The position numbers and the translations under genes were made by a program. The notes beneath the pieces were generated by a model that did no database searches, had not been told where the DNA came from, and saw only the letters and a list, made by a program, of their open reading frames with translations. 55,881 bases of DNA from an uncultured Bacteroidales bacterium. GTDB lineage: Bacteria > Bacteroidota > Bacteroidia > Bacteroidales > FEN-979. Each line of letters starts with the position of its first letter. The first letter of the stretch is position 1. The stretch spans positions 1 through 55,881 of the forward strand of contig CAIKNA010000209.1 of assembly GCA_903828645.1 (NCBI GenBank). The letters are read 5' to 3'. Shown here one piece after another: positions 1 to 9,314 of this stretch.

Positions 1-1
1 G

Positions 2-2206
2 GTGCAGGTGGATTACAACCGTGATCGTTTGGCACAATACGGACTTTCAGTGGCCGAAGTTAACCGCCTCCTGCGCGCTGCTTTTGCCGGCAGCCAGGCA
101 GGGGTGGTTTATGATGCGGAAAAACGTTTCGGATTGGTGGTTCGTCTTGATAAAGATTACCGGCAGAGCCTGGATGACGTTAAAAACCTGACGGTGACCC
201 TGCCAAACGGATCGCAGGTTCCATTTGACCAGGTTGCTGATATTTCGATCCGTTCAGGTCCGGCCCAGGTTTCAAGAGAAAACACCAAACGACGCATCAC
301 CATAGGTTTCAATGTACGTAACCGCGACACGGAAGGAGTAATCAGGGAGGTTTCGGCAAAGGTCGATCGGCAAGTCAAACTCCCAACAGGATACTTTCTC
401 TCATATGGCGGCCAGTTTAAAAACCTGGAATCTGCCAAAAACAGGCTCATCATCGCAGTGCCGGTGGCCTTGCTGCTGATTTTCGTTCTGCTCTATTTCG
501 CATTCCATTCGGTCACACAAACTCTGATCATTTTCACGGCAGTCCCCATGTCTGCCATTGGTGGCATATTTGCACTTTGGCTTCGCAACATGAATTTTTC
601 CATTTCGGCAGGTATCGGTTTTATAGCGCTGTTCGGGGTGGCAGTTCTCAATGGGATCGTACTGATTGCCGAATTCAACCGCCTCGAAAAGGAGGGGATC
701 TCCGATATCACACAACGGGTAATGAAAGGGCTGCGCAGCCGTTTGCGCCCGGTGATCATGACCGCCACAGTTGCTTCACTCGGGTTTCTTCCTATGGCCT
801 TATCAACCTCGGCAGGAGCTGAGGTCCAAAAACCACTCGCAACGGTTGTCATCGGGGGGCTGGTGAGCGCCACACTGCTAACGCTGCTTGTACTGCCTGT
901 ATTTTACGTAATTTTTTCCACCGGATTCCTTCGATTGCCATTATTTCGCAGAAAGTTGAAAAGCACTTCTGCAATGCTGTTTCTGCTCATCCTTTCTTCG
1001 CTCACACTTACAACTACTGCGCAGAACCAGAAGAAGGTCAGTCTGCAAACGGCTATAAAGACAGCACTGGACAGCAATCTTTCCATTCGCTCGGCAACTG
1101 ATGCCTCAGCCGTGCAGCGGGCGCTGAAGAGTGCCTCCTGGGATATTCCCAAAACGGTTATTGAAGGACAGTACGGACAGATAAACTCTTACCGGAACGA
1201 CAACATCTTCACAATTACCCAGGCTTTTTCTTTTCCATCCGTTTATATCAACCAAAACAAACTGGCGAATGCCAATATAAGAAGTGCAGGGTGGCAGATA
1301 AAGATGGCCAGGCTTGAAGTTGCTACACAGGTCAAACAGGTTTACTGGCAACTGGCATACCTTTATTCGAGATACAACCTGCTGGTTTACCAGGACAGTC
1401 TCTATTCCGGTTTTTTACGGGCGGCTGAACTCCGGGCCAGGACAGGGGAAACAAACCGTCTGGAAATGATCACAGCCCGTACCCAGTGTTTTGAAATAAA
1501 AAATCAATTGCGGCAGGTAATGGCTGATGAAGCCATTCAAAACCGGAAGTTGCAAACCCTGATGAACACCGGGGTGACGGTCAGGCCATCTGACACTGTT
1601 TTGCGCCGGCTTGATTTCATCCGACAGGACGATAGTACGGTATTGGTTTCAAACCCGTCACTAGGTTACATTGGTGAACAAAAGGAGGTAGCACGAATAG
1701 CCACCCGCCTTGAACGCAGCCGGATGATGCCCGATCTGACCATCGGCTATTTCAGCCAGACCATGCTTGGTACCCAGGAGGTTGATGGTGCGACACGGAC
1801 CTTTGACAAAACGTATCGGTTTACCGGGATCCAGGCCGGAATTGCCATACCGGTGTGGGCCGGTCCGGCAATTGCAAAATCCAAAGCAGCGAAAATACAG
1901 GAAGATATTTCGCGGGCAAACGCAGACTATTGCACGAGTTCCGTGAAAAGCAATTATCAATCACTGCTGGATGAATATGTCAAATACGCAGCCAGCGTTG
2001 ACTATTATGAACAAGAGGCTGTTCCTGAGGCCGGCATTATCATTGACCAGTCTACGCGGAGCTACAAAGCGGGCGCCCTCGACTATCTTGAATATATCAT
2101 ATCACTCAAAAGAGCGCTGGATATAAAACAAAACTATCTCGAGGCACTCAACAACTTCAACCAAACCATTATCAACATTGAATTTTTAACCGGTAAACTC
2201 TTTTAA
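2..2206 (+). CDS. Heavy-metal RND efflux permease (C-terminal part) fused to a TolC-like outer-membrane factor; 5' partial
   Basis: The frame is open at the window edge, so the visible GTG at base 2 is probably internal. Residues 1-140 are the last periplasmic porter segment of a CusA/CzcA-type permease. Residues 148-310 carry its final membrane helices (for example LIIAVPVALLLIFVLLYFAF at about 149) and the typical GVAVLNGIVLIAEFN stretch. After about residue 345 the protein becomes an outer-membrane efflux factor (OEP family) rich in long coiled helices, ending with FNQTIINIEFLTGKLF. CusA-CusC fusions of about 1,400 residues are known in Bacteroidota. At the join (about 318-341) lies a second hydrophobic stretch ending TTTAQ that resembles a signal peptide with a cleavage site. 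The adaptor gene follows 12 bases later, so both are probably one operon. The likely role is export of Cu/Ag or Co/Zn/Cd; the metal cannot be read from this part. Confidence 0.88.
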   Translation: MQVDYNRDRLAQYGLSVAEVNRLLRAAFAGSQAGVVYDAEKRFGLVVRLDKDYRQSLDDVKNLTVTLPNGSQVPFDQVADISIRSGPAQVSRENTKRRITIGFNVRNRDTEGVIREVSAKVDRQVKLPTGYFLSYGGQFKNLESAKNRLIIAVPVALLLIFVLLYFAFHSVTQTLIIFTAVPMSAIGGIFALWLRNMNFSISAGIGFIALFGVAVLNGIVLIAEFNRLEKEGISDITQRVMKGLRSRLRPVIMTATVASLGFLPMALSTSAGAEVQKPLATVVIGGLVSATLLTLLVLPVFYVIFSTGFLRLPLFRRKLKSTSAMLFLLILSSLTLTTTAQNQKKVSLQTAIKTALDSNLSIRSATDASAVQRALKSASWDIPKTVIEGQYGQINSYRNDNIFTITQAFSFPSVYINQNKLANANIRSAGWQIKMARLEVATQVKQVYWQLAYLYSRYNLLVYQDSLYSGFLRAAELRARTGETNRLEMITARTQCFEIKNQLRQVMADEAIQNRKLQTLMNTGVTVRPSDTVLRRLDFIRQDDSTVLVSNPSLGYIGEQKEVARIATRLERSRMMPDLTIGYFSQTMLGTQEVDGATRTFDKTYRFTGIQAGIAIPVWAGPAIAKSKAAKIQEDISRANADYCTSSVKSNYQSLLDEYVKYAASVDYYEQEAVPEAGIIIDQSTRSYKAGALDYLEYIISLKRALDIKQNYLEALNNFNQTIINIEFLTGKLF

Positions 2207-2218
2207 AACACCATCATC

Positions 2219-3403
2219 ATGAACATAGTCAAATCTTTTTTAACAATTGTTATACCACTAATTATCAGTATTTTAATCTCCTGTAACGGAGGTAAAAAAT
2301 CCGCCCCGGAAGTTAAGGCAACAGAGGTTCTCCCTCCCGACATTGTTGAGCTGAGGGCCGACCAGGTCAAGCTAGCCAACATTGAAACAGGTGCCATTCA
2401 AATGCGTTCCCTCAGTGGCAACCTTAAGGTTAACGGCTCCGTTGGAGTTGCACCTGAAAACCTGGCCACGGTTTGTATGCCTTTCGGTGGCTTTGTTAAA
2501 AGTGCCCAGTTGATGCCGGGCAATGCGGTTACCCGGGGGCAGACACTGGCAATTCTTGAAAACCAGGACTTTGTAGATATTCAGCAAAAGTTTCTTGAAG
2601 CAAAGAGCCAACTCGAATTTGCCGAAGCCGAATACAAAAGACATGCTGAATTATACAAGGAGGATGTGTATTCACAGCAGAACCTGCAAAAGGTCACAGC
2701 GGATTACAGGAGTTTGAAAGCCCAGGTGAAGGCATTGGAACAGAAACTGGCCATGATCGGTATAAACCCGGCCAATCTGCATGAAGATGATATCAGCAGA
2801 TCGGTTTCGGTAGTTTCTCCAATCTCTGGATTTGTTAAATCGGTCAACATCAATATAGGAAAATACGTTGCGCCAACCGATGTGCTTTTTGAAATTGTAA
2901 ACAGCGATAAACTTTATCTGGAACTCACCCTGTTTGAAAAAGATGCAGACAAAGTGGCTGTCGGGCAGCAAATCCGCTTTTTTATCAACAACGAAACCGA
3001 ACAACACGACGCAGTGATATACCAGACCGGTAAATCGGTAAATGCCGATAAAACCTATAAAGTTTATGCAACTGTTTCAGGCAAATGTAAAAACCTGCTC
3101 CCCGGAATGTACGTGAATGCTATCGTCGAGGCCTCTGCGAGCCAGGTTGCCTCCTTGCCTTCGGAAGCCATTGTCAATTTTGATGACAAGGACTACATTT
3201 TCATTTTCTCAGCAAACAAGGATGAAAACGGCAGGCAGTTCATGGAATACCGCATGGTCCAGATCCGCAAAGGTTTGACCGACGGTGGTTATACTGAAAT
3301 TATCCTACCCGATGGCCTGGAAATAAAAACGGCGATTGTAGTCATAAAAGGTGCTTACAACCTTTTATCTGCAAAGAAAAATGCCGGGGAGATGAGCTGT
3401 TGA
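2219..3403 (+). CDS. RND efflux periplasmic adaptor lipoprotein (CusB/HlyD family)
   Basis: A 394-residue membrane-fusion protein that would link the RND pump to its outer-membrane channel in the periplasm. The N-terminus is a lipoprotein signal with a lipobox-like LISC at residues 18-21, so the mature protein is probably lipid-anchored. Residues 75-105 and 195-225 are the two halves of the biotinyl-lipoyl-like barrel (the second begins VVSPISGFVKSV). They are separated by a coiled-coil hairpin (about 115-180, QQKFLEAKSQLEFAEAEYKR). Beta-barrel and membrane-proximal domains follow, including LLPGMYVNAIVEA. It starts 12 bases after the permease/OMF gene and belongs to the same operon. No CusF-like metal chaperone domain or Met/His-rich segment is visible at the C-terminus. 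Confidence 0.88.
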   Translation: MNIVKSFLTIVIPLIISILISCNGGKKSAPEVKATEVLPPDIVELRADQVKLANIETGAIQMRSLSGNLKVNGSVGVAPENLATVCMPFGGFVKSAQLMPGNAVTRGQTLAILENQDFVDIQQKFLEAKSQLEFAEAEYKRHAELYKEDVYSQQNLQKVTADYRSLKAQVKALEQKLAMIGINPANLHEDDISRSVSVVSPISGFVKSVNINIGKYVAPTDVLFEIVNSDKLYLELTLFEKDADKVAVGQQIRFFINNETEQHDAVIYQTGKSVNADKTYKVYATVSGKCKNLLPGMYVNAIVEASASQVASLPSEAIVNFDDKDYIFIFSANKDENGRQFMEYRMVQIRKGLTDGGYTEIILPDGLEIKTAIVVIKGAYNLLSAKKNAGEMSC

Positions 3404-3479
3404 CAGGGCATTTTACATAAACGTTGCATGACCTGAAAAAAACTCATCAAAAATGAATTTTTATTTTTTCATTTTTTTT

Positions 3480-3487
3480 TAATTTTG
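3480..3487 (+). promoter_or_regulatory. Candidate Bacteroidota -7 box upstream of gldA
   Basis: TAATTTTG matches the TAnnTTTG -7 consensus and lies 45 bases before the gldA start, in a T-rich stretch that separates the efflux operon from the gld genes. No clear TTG -33 element is seen 17-23 bases upstream, so this is a partial match. Confidence 0.35.
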
Positions 3488-3531
3488 CCCCCGGTTTTAT
3501 CCATTCATCATCCGTTTAATTTGAAATACTT

Positions 3532-4464
3532 ATGGAAGTAAGTGTTGAAAATCTTTCCAAGAGTTATGGCTTCCAGAAAGCCGTAGACAGCATCTCGTTC
3601 AAGGTGAATACCGGTGAAATTGTCGGGTTCCTCGGACCAAATGGCGCGGGGAAAACAACCACGATGAAGATCATCACCTGCTTCATGGCCCCCAATGACG
3701 GAGATGTCAAGGTTGGAGGCCTGTCGGTGCAGTCAAATCCTGAAGCAGTGAAAAGACATATCGGGTATCTCCCCGAAACCAACCCGCTTTACAAGGAGAT
3801 GCCGGTAATCGATTACCTGCAGTTCGTAGCCGAGATTCAAAACGTTCCCAAATCCAAAATCCGCGACCGTATTTTTGAAATGGTCAACGTGTGCGGCCTC
3901 AGGGGAGAAAAGTACAAGAAGATCAACGAGCTTTCAAAGGGCTACCAGCAGCGGGTCGGCCTTGCACAGGCGCTCATCCACGACCCCGAGGTGCTCATCC
4001 TCGATGAACCCACTTCCGGGCTCGATCCCAACCAGATTGTCGAAATCAGGGAATTGATCAAAAAGATCGGCCGGGAAAAAACAGTAATCCTCAGTTCTCA
4101 CATTCTCGCCGAGGTGGAGGCCACCTGCGACCGCATCCTGATCATCAACAAGGGACAGCTGGTGGCTGACGGAACGGCATCCTCCCTGCGCAAGCAGGCC
4201 CAGGACAAGGAGATTGTCAAGGTAACCATCGAGGATGGCAACCACGAAGAGATCTACCGCAGCCTGCAAGCGCTGGAGAGTGTCGAACTCGTTGACCTCC
4301 TGCCACACTACACCATGGCATTCGAAGTACAGAGCAAAGCGGCCATGAATTCACGCAAGGCCATTTTCAGGCTGTGTGTCGAAAAAGGATGGTCACTCAC
4401 CGAAATGACGCCCGTGGAGCGCAAGCTCGAAGAGGTTTTCCGCGACCTCACCATTACCAACTGA
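3532..4464 (+). CDS. gldA: GldA, ATP-binding subunit of the gliding-motility ABC transporter
   Basis: A 310-residue cytoplasmic ABC ATPase. Walker A is GPNGAGKT (residues 35-42), the signature is LSKGYQQRVGLAQA, Walker B is VLILDEP, followed by the switch histidine in ILSSHILAEVE. The C-terminal extension ends LEEVFRDLT, as in GldA and related export ATPases. It is followed by the membrane subunit GldF and by GldG. In Flavobacterium johnsoniae these three form an ABC transporter needed for gliding. In non-gliding Bacteroidales the same genes are common and their role is less clear. The start is the first ATG after a candidate promoter; an alternative start is not apparent. Confidence 0.92.
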   Translation: MEVSVENLSKSYGFQKAVDSISFKVNTGEIVGFLGPNGAGKTTTMKIITCFMAPNDGDVKVGGLSVQSNPEAVKRHIGYLPETNPLYKEMPVIDYLQFVAEIQNVPKSKIRDRIFEMVNVCGLRGEKYKKINELSKGYQQRVGLAQALIHDPEVLILDEPTSGLDPNQIVEIRELIKKIGREKTVILSSHILAEVEATCDRILIINKGQLVADGTASSLRKQAQDKEIVKVTIEDGNHEEIYRSLQALESVELVDLLPHYTMAFEVQSKAAMNSRKAIFRLCVEKGWSLTEMTPVERKLEEVFRDLTITN

Positions 4465-4532
4465 ACACCATACTTTACCCCCCAACATCTTCTTCGCAGG
4501 GAGCGGGGGAACTTATGTCAATAATTCAACTG

Positions 4533-4540
4533 TAAATTTG
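4533..4540 (+). promoter_or_regulatory. Candidate -7 box upstream of gldF
   Basis: TAAATTTG fits TAnnTTTG and is 14 bases before the gldF ATG, within the 90-base gap after gldA. The very short implied leader and the lack of a TTG -33 element make it weak. gldF may simply be co-transcribed with gldA. Confidence 0.25.
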
Positions 4541-4554
4541 AAAAATCAAAACCT

Positions 4555-5280
4555 ATGAACAAGATCTGGATCATCACCAAGAGAGAACTGCGGTCATTCT
4601 TCGACTCCCTGATGGCCTATGTCATGATCGTGCTGTTCCTCGGATTCAGCGGATTTTTTACCTGGATCTTCGGCAGCGACATCTTCCTGGTGGGACAGGC
4701 CAGCCTGCAATCTTTTTTCGGCATCTCCTTCTGGACCCTCTTTTTCTTCATCCCGGCCATCACCATGGGATTGCTGGCCGAGGAGCAGAAATCGGGAACC
4801 ATCGAGCTGCTGATGACCAAACCGGTCAGCGACTGGCAGATCATCGCCGGCAAGTTCATGGCAGCCCTCCTGCTCATCTGCATCACGCTGGCGCTTACCC
4901 TGCCCTATTACTTCACCGTTGCCAACATCGGAAAGGTCGACCACAGCGCAGTGCTGATGGGCTACCTGGGATTGCTTTTCATGAGTGCCTCCTACATCAG
5001 CATCGGGCTCTTTACCAGCAGCATCACCAGCAACCAGATCGTTGCTTTCCTGGCCGCCCTTTTCATCGGGATATTTTTTCATCTCATCTTTGGCCTCGTG
5101 AGCATGAGTTCAGGCGGATGGTTCGCCAGTCTGCTGGGCAACCTGAGCCTCGCCACGCATTATGAATCGATGGCCCGCGGGGTAATCGATTCCAAAGACA
5201 TTCTCTATTTTCTCTCCATCATTTTTGCGGGACTCCTTGGCACTGAACTGGTTTTGTCGAGGCGCCATGCTTCCAATTAA
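4555..5280 (+). CDS. gldF: GldF, membrane subunit of the gliding-motility ABC transporter
   Basis: A 241-residue ABC-2-type permease with about six hydrophobic segments. The first follows RELRSFFDSLMAYVMIV. A conserved cytoplasmic stretch, EEQKSGTIELLMTKPVSDWQ at about residues 77-96, is typical of GldF/NosY-like permeases (ABC2_membrane family). It lies 90 bases after gldA and 38 bases before gldG, so a gldA-gldF-gldG operon is likely. It should form the membrane channel of the complex with GldG. Family membership is clear from sequence and context; the transported substrate of Gld ABC transporters is unknown. Confidence 0.9.
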   Translation: MNKIWIITKRELRSFFDSLMAYVMIVLFLGFSGFFTWIFGSDIFLVGQASLQSFFGISFWTLFFFIPAITMGLLAEEQKSGTIELLMTKPVSDWQIIAGKFMAALLLICITLALTLPYYFTVANIGKVDHSAVLMGYLGLLFMSASYISIGLFTSSITSNQIVAFLAALFIGIFFHLIFGLVSMSSGGWFASLLGNLSLATHYESMARGVIDSKDILYFLSIIFAGLLGTELVLSRRHASN

Positions 5281-5318
5281 TTCCGGTAATTTGTCAAAAC
5301 ATTTAACAGGAAAGAACC

Positions 5319-6839
5319 ATGAAGAGCAATAATTCGGTTTACACATACATTTTGCTGATCGTAGGGGTGATCATATTCATTAACCTGCTGGGCGACCGCT
5401 TCTTTCTCCGTCTTGATTTCACCGCCGACAAACGTTACACCTTGAGCGAAGCCACGAAGAACATCCTCGGAAACCTGAAGGAACCCGTAACGGTAACCGC
5501 CTATATCAGCGAAGAACTGCCGCAGCAATTCTCGCAGCTACGCCGCGATTTCAAAGAAGAGCTCATCGAATATTCGAACCGGTCGAAAGGGAAGGTGATG
5601 TTTGAATTCGTCAACCCAAACAAGGACGACGCAACCGAACAGAAAACGATGCAGGAAGGGATCAGCCCGGTGCTGATCAATGTCAGGGAAAAAGACCAGG
5701 TAAAACAGCAAAAAGCTTACATGGGCGCTGTGGTTCATTATGGCGACAAAAAGGAGGTGATTCCCTACATCCAGGCCGGGTCGGCAATGGAATACAGCCT
5801 CTCGACCAGCATCAAGAAAATGACGGTGCAAAACAAGCCGAAAGTGGGAATCCTGCAGGGACACGGAGAAACCTCCCCTAATTCGCTGATCCAGGTGATG
5901 CAGTCGCTCTCGGTCCTTTATGATGCAACACCCGTGAACCTGGATGTGATCTCCGTCAATTTGTCCGACTTCAAGACCCTGGTCATCATTAACCCACATG
6001 ATACCTTCCCGCCAGCAGATCTGGCCAAACTGGACGAATTCCTGGCAGGAGGAAAAAACATCTGCATCGCCATGAACCGTGTGAACGGTGATCTGCAAAA
6101 ATCCACAGGGAGCGAAGTAAGAACCGGGCTGGAAAAGTGGCTTGAAGGCAAAGGGGTCAGGGTCAATCCCAACTTCATCATCGACCAGAACTGCGGCAGC
6201 GTTATGGTAAACCAGCAACAGGGAGCCATGACCTTTCAATCAAGCCTGCGTTTCCCCTACCTGCCGCTGATCACCAAATTCGCCCCCCACCCTGTCACGA
6301 AGGGGCTAAGCTCAGTGATGCTACAGTTCGCGAGTTCGATCGATTTTACATCTCCCGGCATGGATGTCAGCTTTACTCCGCTGGCAACCACTTCCGAAAA
6401 GTCGGGAACCGAAAATCCCCCCCTCACCTTTAATATTAACCGCAACTGGCAGCAACAGGATTTCCCGCGTTCCGGACTCACAGTTTGCGCACTGGTGAGC
6501 GGTAAACTCTCCGGCAGCATGACCTCGCGGATGATCATCATCTCCGACGGCGATTTTCCTGCCAACGGCGAAGGACAGCAGGCCCGGCAGCTTCCACCCG
6601 ACAACCTGAATCTCCTGGTCAATTCCATCGACTGGTTGTCGGACGATACCGGGCTGATCGACCTCCGTACCAAGGAAGTCACCTCCCGCCCGATTGACCA
6701 GATGGACGATGGTAAAAAAGCAATGTACAAGTACCTTAACTTCCTGTTGCCCATTTTCCTGATCATCGGAATAGGCATCGGACGCTTCCAGTCGCGGAGA
6801 AATTTGCGTATGAGGCGGATGAATGAAAACTACATTTAA
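5319..6839 (+). CDS. gldG: GldG, substrate-binding-like subunit of the gliding-motility ABC transporter
   Basis: A 506-residue protein anchored by one N-terminal helix (about residues 8-26, YILLIVGVIIFINLLGDRFF) and one C-terminal helix (about 473-490, FLLPIFLIIGIGIGRF), with a large extracytoplasmic domain between. The region RYTLSEATKNILGNLKEPVT is the hallmark of GldG/ABC-type uncharacterised transport proteins. The central part, with KPKVGILQGHGE and IITDPH-like loops, resembles an intraflagellar-transport-52-like fold. It is the last gene of the gldAFG set. The ATG chosen is the first in frame and directly precedes the anchor helix. Confidence 0.9.
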   Translation: MKSNNSVYTYILLIVGVIIFINLLGDRFFLRLDFTADKRYTLSEATKNILGNLKEPVTVTAYISEELPQQFSQLRRDFKEELIEYSNRSKGKVMFEFVNPNKDDATEQKTMQEGISPVLINVREKDQVKQQKAYMGAVVHYGDKKEVIPYIQAGSAMEYSLSTSIKKMTVQNKPKVGILQGHGETSPNSLIQVMQSLSVLYDATPVNLDVISVNLSDFKTLVIINPHDTFPPADLAKLDEFLAGGKNICIAMNRVNGDLQKSTGSEVRTGLEKWLEGKGVRVNPNFIIDQNCGSVMVNQQQGAMTFQSSLRFPYLPLITKFAPHPVTKGLSSVMLQFASSIDFTSPGMDVSFTPLATTSEKSGTENPPLTFNINRNWQQQDFPRSGLTVCALVSGKLSGSMTSRMIIISDGDFPANGEGQQARQLPPDNLNLLVNSIDWLSDDTGLIDLRTKEVTSRPIDQMDDGKKAMYKYLNFLLPIFLIIGIGIGRFQSRRNLRMRRMNENYI

Positions 6840-6892
6840 GAAGAAGATTCGTAACTTTACCGGCAATTTACACCTCTAAATTGCGCTAAACC

Positions 6893-8086
6893 TTGAAAGA
6901 CCTTCTCTTAAAAATCAATTCACTTGCGGAATCATACAAAGATTATACCGCCGGAAACCTCTCCAAACTCGTTAAAATAAAGTCGCTCAGCACCGGCGAG
7001 CATGCCATGGCCGGGGAGTTGAAGCGCCAGATGACAGAAGCCGGGTTTGATGAAGTCCGTACCGACGGACTTGGAAACGTGATTGGAAGGATTGGCAAAG
7101 GAAGCAAGATACTGGCATTTGACGGCCATATAGACACTGTTGACACCGGCAATCTCGCCAACTGGACACGTGACCCCTTTTCCGGGGAGATAAGCGATGG
7201 CTTCGTATACGGCCGCGGGACTGTAGATCAAAAAGGAGGGCCGGCTGCATTTGTCACTGCCGGCCGGATCCTGAAAGAACTTGCATTTGACCGCGACCTC
7301 ACTATTTATTTCACCGGTACCGTCATGGAAGAAGATTGTGACGGGCTGTGCTGGAAATACATCGTGGAGGAGGAAAAGATCATCCCCGATTTTGTTGTCA
7401 TCACGGAACCTACTAACCTGAACATCTACCGGGGCCATCGTGGAAGAATGGAGATTGCCGTTACCTTCAAGGGTATCTCCTCCCACGGATCGGCGCCCGA
7501 ACGCGGAAAGAATGCCATTTACATGGCTTCACGCGCCTGCCTGGAGATTGAAAAACTGAACGAACGCCTCCCCTCCGATGATTTCCTGGGCAAAGGCAGC
7601 GTAACCCTGTCGGAATTCGTTTCCGGGAGTCCGTCGTTATGTGCGGTTGCCGATTACGCCCGCATTCACCTTGACCGCAGGCTCACCTGGGGCGAGACCA
7701 AAGAATCTGCTGTGGCAGAAATTGAGGAAATCGTGAAAGGGATGGATGCCGTGGTCGAAGTGCTGCAATACGAGGAGAAAGCCTACACCGGCCTCACTTA
7801 TGGCATGGAAAAATACTATCCTACCTGGAAAATCGAAGAGGATCATCACCTGGTGGTCCGCGCCCAGGAAGCCTTTGCCGGGCTTTTCGACAAAGAACCC
7901 GTTACCGATAAATGGACCTTCTCAACCAATGGTGTCACCATTAACGGCTACTACAAGATTCCCTGTATCGGTTTCGGCCCCGGGAACGAGGTACTCGCCC
8001 ATGCTCCCAACGAAAAAGTGCCGGTGAGTGACCTGGTCACTGCTTCTGCGTTTTATGCCGCACTCGTCTATTATCTGTCTGAATAA
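6893..8086 (+). CDS. ygeY: YgeY-type M20 metallohydrolase of anaerobic purine breakdown
   Basis: A 397-residue M20 peptidase-family enzyme of the YgeY 'selenium metabolism-linked hydrolase' group. Metal-site motifs are FDGHIDTVDT, YGRGTVDQKGG, the catalytic pair MEEDCDG, the ligand in VITEPTNL, and HAPNEKVPVSD near the end; the dimerisation-lid histidine is in SSHGSAP. Work on E. coli and gut anaerobes places YgeY next to YgeW, removing a ureido/carbamoyl group on the way to 2,3-diaminopropionate. No ATG precedes these motifs, so the start is a TTG at 6893; the next Met is about 39 residues in and would remove part of the fold. ygeW follows after 9 bases, supporting one operon. Confidence 0.87.
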   Translation: MKDLLLKINSLAESYKDYTAGNLSKLVKIKSLSTGEHAMAGELKRQMTEAGFDEVRTDGLGNVIGRIGKGSKILAFDGHIDTVDTGNLANWTRDPFSGEISDGFVYGRGTVDQKGGPAAFVTAGRILKELAFDRDLTIYFTGTVMEEDCDGLCWKYIVEEEKIIPDFVVITEPTNLNIYRGHRGRMEIAVTFKGISSHGSAPERGKNAIYMASRACLEIEKLNERLPSDDFLGKGSVTLSEFVSGSPSLCAVADYARIHLDRRLTWGETKESAVAEIEEIVKGMDAVVEVLQYEEKAYTGLTYGMEKYYPTWKIEEDHHLVVRAQEAFAGLFDKEPVTDKWTFSTNGVTINGYYKIPCIGFGPGNEVLAHAPNEKVPVSDLVTASAFYAALVYYLSE

Positions 8087-8095
8087 AAAAAATCT

Positions 8096-9286
8096 ATGAA
8101 TACTACCCCTTCTGAATCAAATACAAATTCCGGCACTGCCGCTTCCGGGCTTTTCGGAAAGGACTTCCTGCTCACATGGGAAAAGAGCCAAAAGGATCTG
8201 GAGACGATACTCACTGTTGCTGAAGAGCTAAAACGACTCCGCGACGGGAACATCTCCCCCCGTTGTTTCGACTCTGGACTGGCCATCTCCCAGTTTCGGG
8301 ATAACTCCACCCGCACCCGGTTTTCCTTTGCCTCGGCGGCCAATTTGCTGGGGCTGGCAGTACAGGATCTCGACGAGGGTAAATCGCAGATCGCCCATGG
8401 TGAAACAGTGCGTGAAACTTCGGCAATGATCTCGTTCCTGAGCGACATCATCGGCATCCGTGATGATATGTTCCTGGGAGCAGGGAACACTTATATGCGC
8501 GAGGTTGGTGCAGCGCTTGATGAAGCTTATGCCGACGGGGTGCTGCCCCAGCGACCGGGAATCATCAACCTTCAATGCGACATCGACCATCCCACGCAAT
8601 CAATGGCTGATCTGTTGCATCTTAAAACCGTATTTGGCTCCCTGGAAAATTTAAAAGGGAAAAAAATAGCCATGACCTGGGCCTATTCGCCCAGTTATGG
8701 CAAACCCCTTTCGGTACCCCAGGGCATCATCGGGCTGATGACCCGCCTTGGGATGCAGGTTGACCTTGCCTTCCCCGATGGCTATGGACTCATCCCCGGG
8801 GTAATTGAACTTGCAGGAAAGCAGGCCAAAGAAAGTGGCGGTACTTTTCGCGTGGTCAACTCAATGGATGAAGCTTTTACCGGTGCCGACATTGTTTATC
8901 CCAAAAGCTGGGCCCCGTTCCATGTGATGCAACGGCGAACCGAACTACTCAGGATGAGCGATCATGACGGCCTGAAAAGCCTGGAAAAGGAGTGCCTTTC
9001 GAACAATGCGCTGCATAAAGACTGGGAGTGTACGGAAGAAAACATGAAGCATACCAAAGAGGGGAAGGCATTGTACATGCATTGCCTTCCGGCCGATATC
9101 TCCGGCATATCATGCAAGGCGGGAGAAGTGGCCGCCACCGTTTTTGAACGTTACCGCGTACCGCTTTACAAGCAGGCAGGATTTAAGCCCTACATCATTG
9201 CCGCCATGATGCTCACCAACCGCTTTGAAAATCCGGCAGCAGTGCTCGGGGATTTGGAAAAAAAGGGAACAGGAAGGGTCAGGTAA
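8096..9286 (+). CDS. ygeW: YgeW-type knotted carbamoyltransferase
   Basis: A 396-residue aspartate/ornithine carbamoyltransferase-fold protein. The carbamoyl-phosphate loop is RDNSTRTRFSFASAANLLG (about residues 62-80). The second site motif DHPTQSMADLLHL and the carboxyl-side MHCLPADI are present. Length and the long insertion between them fit YgeW, a knotted transcarbamylase long without a known substrate and now linked to phosphorolysis of 2,3-diureidopropionate during anaerobic purine breakdown, yielding carbamoyl phosphate and so ATP. It lies 9 bases after ygeY and converges on hyuA with only 8 bases between the stops. A housekeeping ornithine or aspartate transcarbamylase is less likely given the motifs and neighbours. 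Confidence 0.88.
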   Translation: MNTTPSESNTNSGTAASGLFGKDFLLTWEKSQKDLETILTVAEELKRLRDGNISPRCFDSGLAISQFRDNSTRTRFSFASAANLLGLAVQDLDEGKSQIAHGETVRETSAMISFLSDIIGIRDDMFLGAGNTYMREVGAALDEAYADGVLPQRPGIINLQCDIDHPTQSMADLLHLKTVFGSLENLKGKKIAMTWAYSPSYGKPLSVPQGIIGLMTRLGMQVDLAFPDGYGLIPGVIELAGKQAKESGGTFRVVNSMDEAFTGADIVYPKSWAPFHVMQRRTELLRMSDHDGLKSLEKECLSNNALHKDWECTEENMKHTKEGKALYMHCLPADISGISCKAGEVAATVFERYRVPLYKQAGFKPYIIAAMMLTNRFENPAAVLGDLEKKGTGRVR

Positions 9287-9314
9287 TTTACGATTTACGA
9301 TTGCAGATTTACGA
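9286..9314. repeat. Short ATTTACGA direct repeats between convergent genes
   Basis: Three copies of ATTTACGA (9286-9293, 9293-9300, 9307-9314) cover the 8-base gap between ygeW and hyuA and run into the last codons of hyuA. Such simple AT-rich runs are common in intergenic DNA of Bacteroidota. No hairpin terminator is seen. Confidence 0.5.

Noticed and set aside
4594-5082. 162-residue minus-strand frame opposite gldF
   Set aside because: Charged, low-complexity composition (GDEEKEGPEGDAE) is the mirror of membrane-helix codons; gldF is clear.
5538-6239. 233-residue minus-strand frame opposite gldG
   Set aside because: No family resemblance and fully inside gldG, which matches its family along the whole length.
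6851-6858. TAACTTTA as a promoter for ygeY
   Set aside because: Only a partial match to TAnnTTTG and no -33 element; not listed as a feature.
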